From contig NZ_BIFS01000001.1 of assembly GCF_003967555.1 (NCBI RefSeq), positions 4,588,001 to 4,652,000 of the forward strand: a stretch of DNA of 64,000 nucleotides. The letters run 5' to 3'. The notes beneath the pieces are model-generated. The model had not been told where the DNA came from and ran no database searches. It saw only the letters and a list, made by a program, of their open reading frames with translations. The DNA is from Dictyobacter kobayashii (GTDB lineage: Bacteria; Chloroflexota; Ktedonobacteria; Ktedonobacterales; Ktedonobacteraceae). The translations under genes were made by a program, and so were the position numbers. Shown here piece after piece: positions 61,806-64,000 of the stretch. The stretch's first letter is position 1, and each line of letters opens with the position of its first letter.

Positions 61806-62290
61806 GCTTCCTCGTCTCCGCGCCGGTATGCCTGCAGCATACTGGCTTCTCTTTCGTTGAAGTATGTATATACCTTCGTTAAAAGCTCTGCAAGCTGGTT
61901 GCTCTGTTCTTCTCCTAAATAATCGATTAAACCATTAAAAGAAGTGAAAAGAGCTTCAATCGCTTTGTCGGCTATCTGCTCACCTTTTTTTGTGAGCGCA
62001 ATGCCTACCGCTCGTCTATCTAAGTGGTCGATTTTTCTTTCAATCAACCCATCTGCTTCCAGACCCTTAAGCAACTGGGTTACACCTGGAGATGTTACAT
62101 GCAGTAGCCTGCTGATCTCAGATACCTTCATCTCATGAGACGTCAGTTTCATATGTCTTTTAATACAGAGCAGCACTTTTATTTCGCTAGGTTTGCATCC
62201 TTCAATGGATCTCTCATGCCATTCAGCCTTATCAAATTGCATAAAAGACCGTAGCAGCCTTTGCGCCTTTGCTTCATCCTGTATAAACAT
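61802..62290 (-). CDS. MarR-family transcriptional regulator of the exporter operon
   Basis: A 162-residue winged-helix protein: EIKVLLCIKRHMKLTSHEMK, VSEISRLLHVTSPGVTQLLK (recognition helix), GLEADGLIERKIDHLDRRAV (wing, with the DxRxxx motif), GIALTKKGEQIADKAIEALF. It has an excellent AAAGGAGGTGAG ribosome site. It is the first gene of marR-ABC-ABC. A palindrome in its leader makes autorepression likely. Induction by the exported compound is inferred from the family. Confidence 0.93.
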   Translation of the reverse strand: MFIQDEAKAQRLLRSFMQFDKAEWHERSIEGCKPSEIKVLLCIKRHMKLTSHEMKVSEISRLLHVTSPGVTQLLKGLEADGLIERKIDHLDRRAVGIALTKKGEQIADKAIEALFTSFNGLIDYLGEEQSNQLAELLTKVYTYFNEREASMLQAYRRGDEEA

Positions 62291-62310
62291 TTGCTCACCT
62301 CCTTTATATA

Positions 62311-62381
62311 GGTTAGCAAATAATTTTGTCGATAATTAATTTGGTAACCTAATTATATCTGACCTCTTATTGTTCTGTCAA
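62311..62381 (-). promoter_or_regulatory. Promoter and MarR operator of the exporter operon
   Basis: On the minus strand a perfect TTGACA (62376-62381), 18 bases, and a perfect TATAAT (62352-62357). Just downstream is an inverted repeat: GGTTAGCAAAT (62311-62321) and ATTTGGTAACC (62339-62349), 10 of 11 bases matching. Binding of the MarR dimer there would block the start of transcription. Confidence 0.7.
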
Positions 62382-62689
62382 TCATCTTTTTCTATCTTTG
62401 TGGCTAGTGTCGTTATCTATAGAGGACCCACAAAAAAATATTTATGACCACTTATGACATGTTTTTTTAATACACATTTCGAGGCACATTCTCATTTATA
62501 TTAATCATCGGTAATTACTTAATAAATGCCATGTGTGAGTTTTTGATTTGAAAGCTTGTATTTATAAACATCTATGCAAAGTTTGAGGCATATGGTGGAG
62601 TGGACGCAGCCGCCCCACCATATGCCTCAAACGAGAAATGCCATATCTGGTATGTATTTAAGGATGTTCCGCGAATATCGAGAGGGAAA
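62382..62689. other. AT-rich intergenic region behind the DDN gene
   Basis: No gene. An 18-bp palindrome at 62581-62632 is listed separately. The rest is AT-rich. Confidence 0.5.
62581..62632. repeat. 18-bp hairpin with shared loop motif
   Basis: Arms 62581-62598 and 62615-62632 are perfectly complementary. The 16-base loop AGTGGACGCAGCCGCC shares the GG.CGCA.CCGCC motif with the palindromes at 27880 and (reverse strand) 16934. It could act as terminator of the DDN gene ending at 62690, but no U-tract is present. Confidence 0.6.
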
Positions 62690-63106
62690 TTATCCCAGGC
62701 GCTCCAGAATAACTACGGGGATTTTGCGGGTGGTTTTTTGCTGGTATTCGGCGAAGTTTGGTGCCAGCGCAGCCTGGGTATTGTACAGGCGGTCGCGCTC
62801 CTCAGCGCCAGCGACGGTGGCTTTCACTTTGATGGTCTCTGCACCAACTTCAACGGTAGCTTCTGGATTAGCAAGCAGGTTGTGGTACCAATCGGGATTG
62901 GTCGGGGCACCTGCTTTGGATGCAAAAATAACCATGCGATCACCATCAGGCAGGTAGACCAGAGGAGTTGTGCGAGGCTGACCACTTTTTGCACCAGTGC
63001 TTGTCAGCAGCAATAAGTTGGCGTTAGCAAATGGGCCACCGACTTTGCCATTGTTGGCGCGAAATTCGCTGATGATTTGACTATTCCAGTCATTTGTATT
63101 TGCCAT
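62690..63106 (-). CDS. Nitroreductase-family deazaflavin (F420)-dependent oxidoreductase (DDN type)
   Basis: A 138-residue split-barrel protein of the DDN family: GGPFANANLLLLTSTGAKSG, QPRTTPLVYLPDGDRMVIFA, SKAGAPTNPDWYHNLLANPE. These proteins reduce enones or quinones with F420H2 in actinobacteria and some Chloroflexota. Whether F420 is made here is not seen in the window. AAGGAG lies seven bases before the ATG. Single gene. Confidence 0.92.
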   Translation of the reverse strand: MANTNDWNSQIISEFRANNGKVGGPFANANLLLLTSTGAKSGQPRTTPLVYLPDGDRMVIFASKAGAPTNPDWYHNLLANPEATVEVGAETIKVKATVAGAEERDRLYNTQAALAPNFAEYQQKTTRKIPVVILERLG

Positions 63107-63258
63107 AAAATCTCCTTATTAAACAGTACCGCTCCAGCGATACAGATGGGCAACATATATGATTGGGGTTACCCATGTTTATTTTTATTGATAGTAGCAT
63201 TGAAGCCATTTATGATAACGTCAGCGATATGTCTGATATTCCTGTTTAGACATGAAAA

Positions 63259-63291
63259 CGCCAGGTTCCTCTCAAAAAGAGGAACCTGGCG
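63259..63291. terminator. Terminator-like hairpin behind the universal stress protein gene
   Basis: A perfect 14-bp stem (63259-63272 with 63278-63291, loop CAAAA). On the minus strand it lies 37 bases after the stop at 63328, followed by TTTTC. Confidence 0.65.
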
Positions 63292-63327
63292 CTCGATGAA
63301 AGGGAGGCTTGTCACTGAGCAGGCTGT

Positions 63328-64000
63328 TTAGCCTGCTTTGGGTGGATGGATGACAAGCAAAGGAAGTTTGCTATGGTGGAAGATGCGGTCTGCCACACTA
63401 CCCACGGCCCAGCGGGCGATGCCGCTTCTCCCGTGGGTTGCGAGTGCGAGTAAATTATAAGGGAGTGGTGTATGCTGTACGGGCGTTTCACCTTCCACCT
63501 CGCGTATAATAGTTTGCGCGATATCTCTCCCCAGGCTGACCGACCACGTCACATTGACGCCTAGCTGTGTCGCGGTATCCTTATTCAAGCGCTCGCTAAT
63601 CTCTTTCAGGTAGTTACTGGCCTCATCATAAAGAAATTGTTGCAGGTTGAGTTTGTGGATCTTCAGAAATGCCTCGACTCGATCTGCTTCCAGCGTTTTA
63701 ACTATGCGCAACAGGTGCACTTCTCTATGCCGGGGTTCCGCGCAGGCAGCTGCGAGGTACAAAGCCGGTGCAAGGATGGTCTCTGCCAACGCAGAGCCAT
63801 CGAGGGCGACGCAGATTTTGAGGTCCCGGGCTGCCGTACCAAAAGGCAAAGGATAGTTATCGCGTTGTATTAACACGGGGGTAGGGCTATCGTGCACCAT
63901 TTTTTGTGCCACACTACCCAGCATCCATTGCTTATAGCCTGTGTAACCATGACTCGTCATAACCACCAGGTCAATTGGTTGTCTTTTGATAAGTTCAAGC
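63328..64000 (-). CDS. Tandem universal stress protein UspA (N-terminus outside window)
   Basis: The frame runs off the right edge: residues before the apparent GTG at 63966 (LIKRQPIDLVV) belong to the end of a first Usp domain (MTSHGYTGYKQWMLGSVAQK). A second, complete domain follows: LKICVALDGSALAETILAPA, then the ATP-binding LLALATHGRSGIARWAVGSV and ADRIFHHSKLPLLVI. Two-domain Usp proteins are cytosolic and bind ATP. Not a full gene in this window; the reported start would cut the first domain. Confidence 0.9.
   Translation of the reverse strand, partial: LELIKRQPIDLVVMTSHGYTGYKQWMLGSVAQKMVHDSPTPVLIQRDNYPLPFGTAARDLKICVALDGSALAETILAPALYLAAACAEPRHREVHLLRIVKTLEADRVEAFLKIHKLNLQQFLYDEASNYLKEISERLNKDTATQLGVNVTWSVSLGRDIAQTIIREVEGETPVQHTPLPYNLLALATHGRSGIARWAVGSVADRIFHHSKLPLLVIHPPKAG

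Overview
The window reads as a chromosomal segment of a Gram-positive-like Chloroflexota bacterium, most likely a member of the Ktedonobacteria. This is an inference from gene content (MurT/GatD peptidoglycan amidation, RqcH, GlpX, a sigma-54 factor, F420-type DDN oxidoreductase, very large TPR, HEAT and WD40 proteins) and from many GC-rich palindromic intergenic repeats. No tRNA, phage or transposase gene was seen. One structural RNA, RNase P RNA, is clear.

Layout. Positions 1-5423 (minus) hold an oligopeptide ABC transporter: two paralogous lipoprotein substrate-binding proteins and the start of a DppB-type permease. 5747-8025 (minus) is a three-gene cluster of unknown function. 8222-11197 has a 749-residue TPR protein divergent from a small cyclic-nucleotide-binding protein. 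11292-16448 has nrdR, a short Cys-rich protein, hpf, and a murT-gatD operon that ends in a gene with a ClpX-type zinc finger. 17425-27428 is housekeeping: topA, isocitrate dehydrogenase, gmk-glpX, rqcH, rpoN, rnc. 28029-28422 is rnpB, followed by a tandem repeat tract. 29314-36048 has glycerate kinase, a CtaG-like protein, aat, and a cell-envelope operon (GH3 enzyme, small membrane protein, flippase). 36453-43661 is a large signalling pair: a membrane-anchored NACHT-HEAT protein and a kinase-WD40 protein. 43818-49858 has a flavin/PNPOx-like protein, a type II NADH dehydrogenase, and a branched-chain 2-oxoacid dehydrogenase operon with a thioesterase. 49991-57956 is a phenylacetate catabolic region (EthD protein, aldehyde dehydrogenase, TetR regulator, paaABCD, thiolase, enoyl-CoA hydratase). 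58150-62290 is a MarR-controlled heterodimeric ABC exporter. The window ends with a DDN oxidoreductase and a truncated universal stress protein.

Three things stand out. First, a 165-bp element occurs twice (16760 and 57973). Its flanks are conserved, and its 25-bp stem differs at seven positions that are all compensated in the opposite arm. Second, four copies of a TTTACC-N4-GGTAAA palindrome mark a likely TetR regulon that ties the aldehyde dehydrogenase, the regulator and the paa operon together. Third, five genes (5747-7194, rnc, the flippase, the NACHT-HEAT gene and the thioesterase) are each broken by an apparent loss of one base at a short G/C run. In each case a -1 shift restores a convincing protein. 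This pattern looks more like homopolymer undercalling than five independent pseudogenes, so these genes are annotated here as single units.
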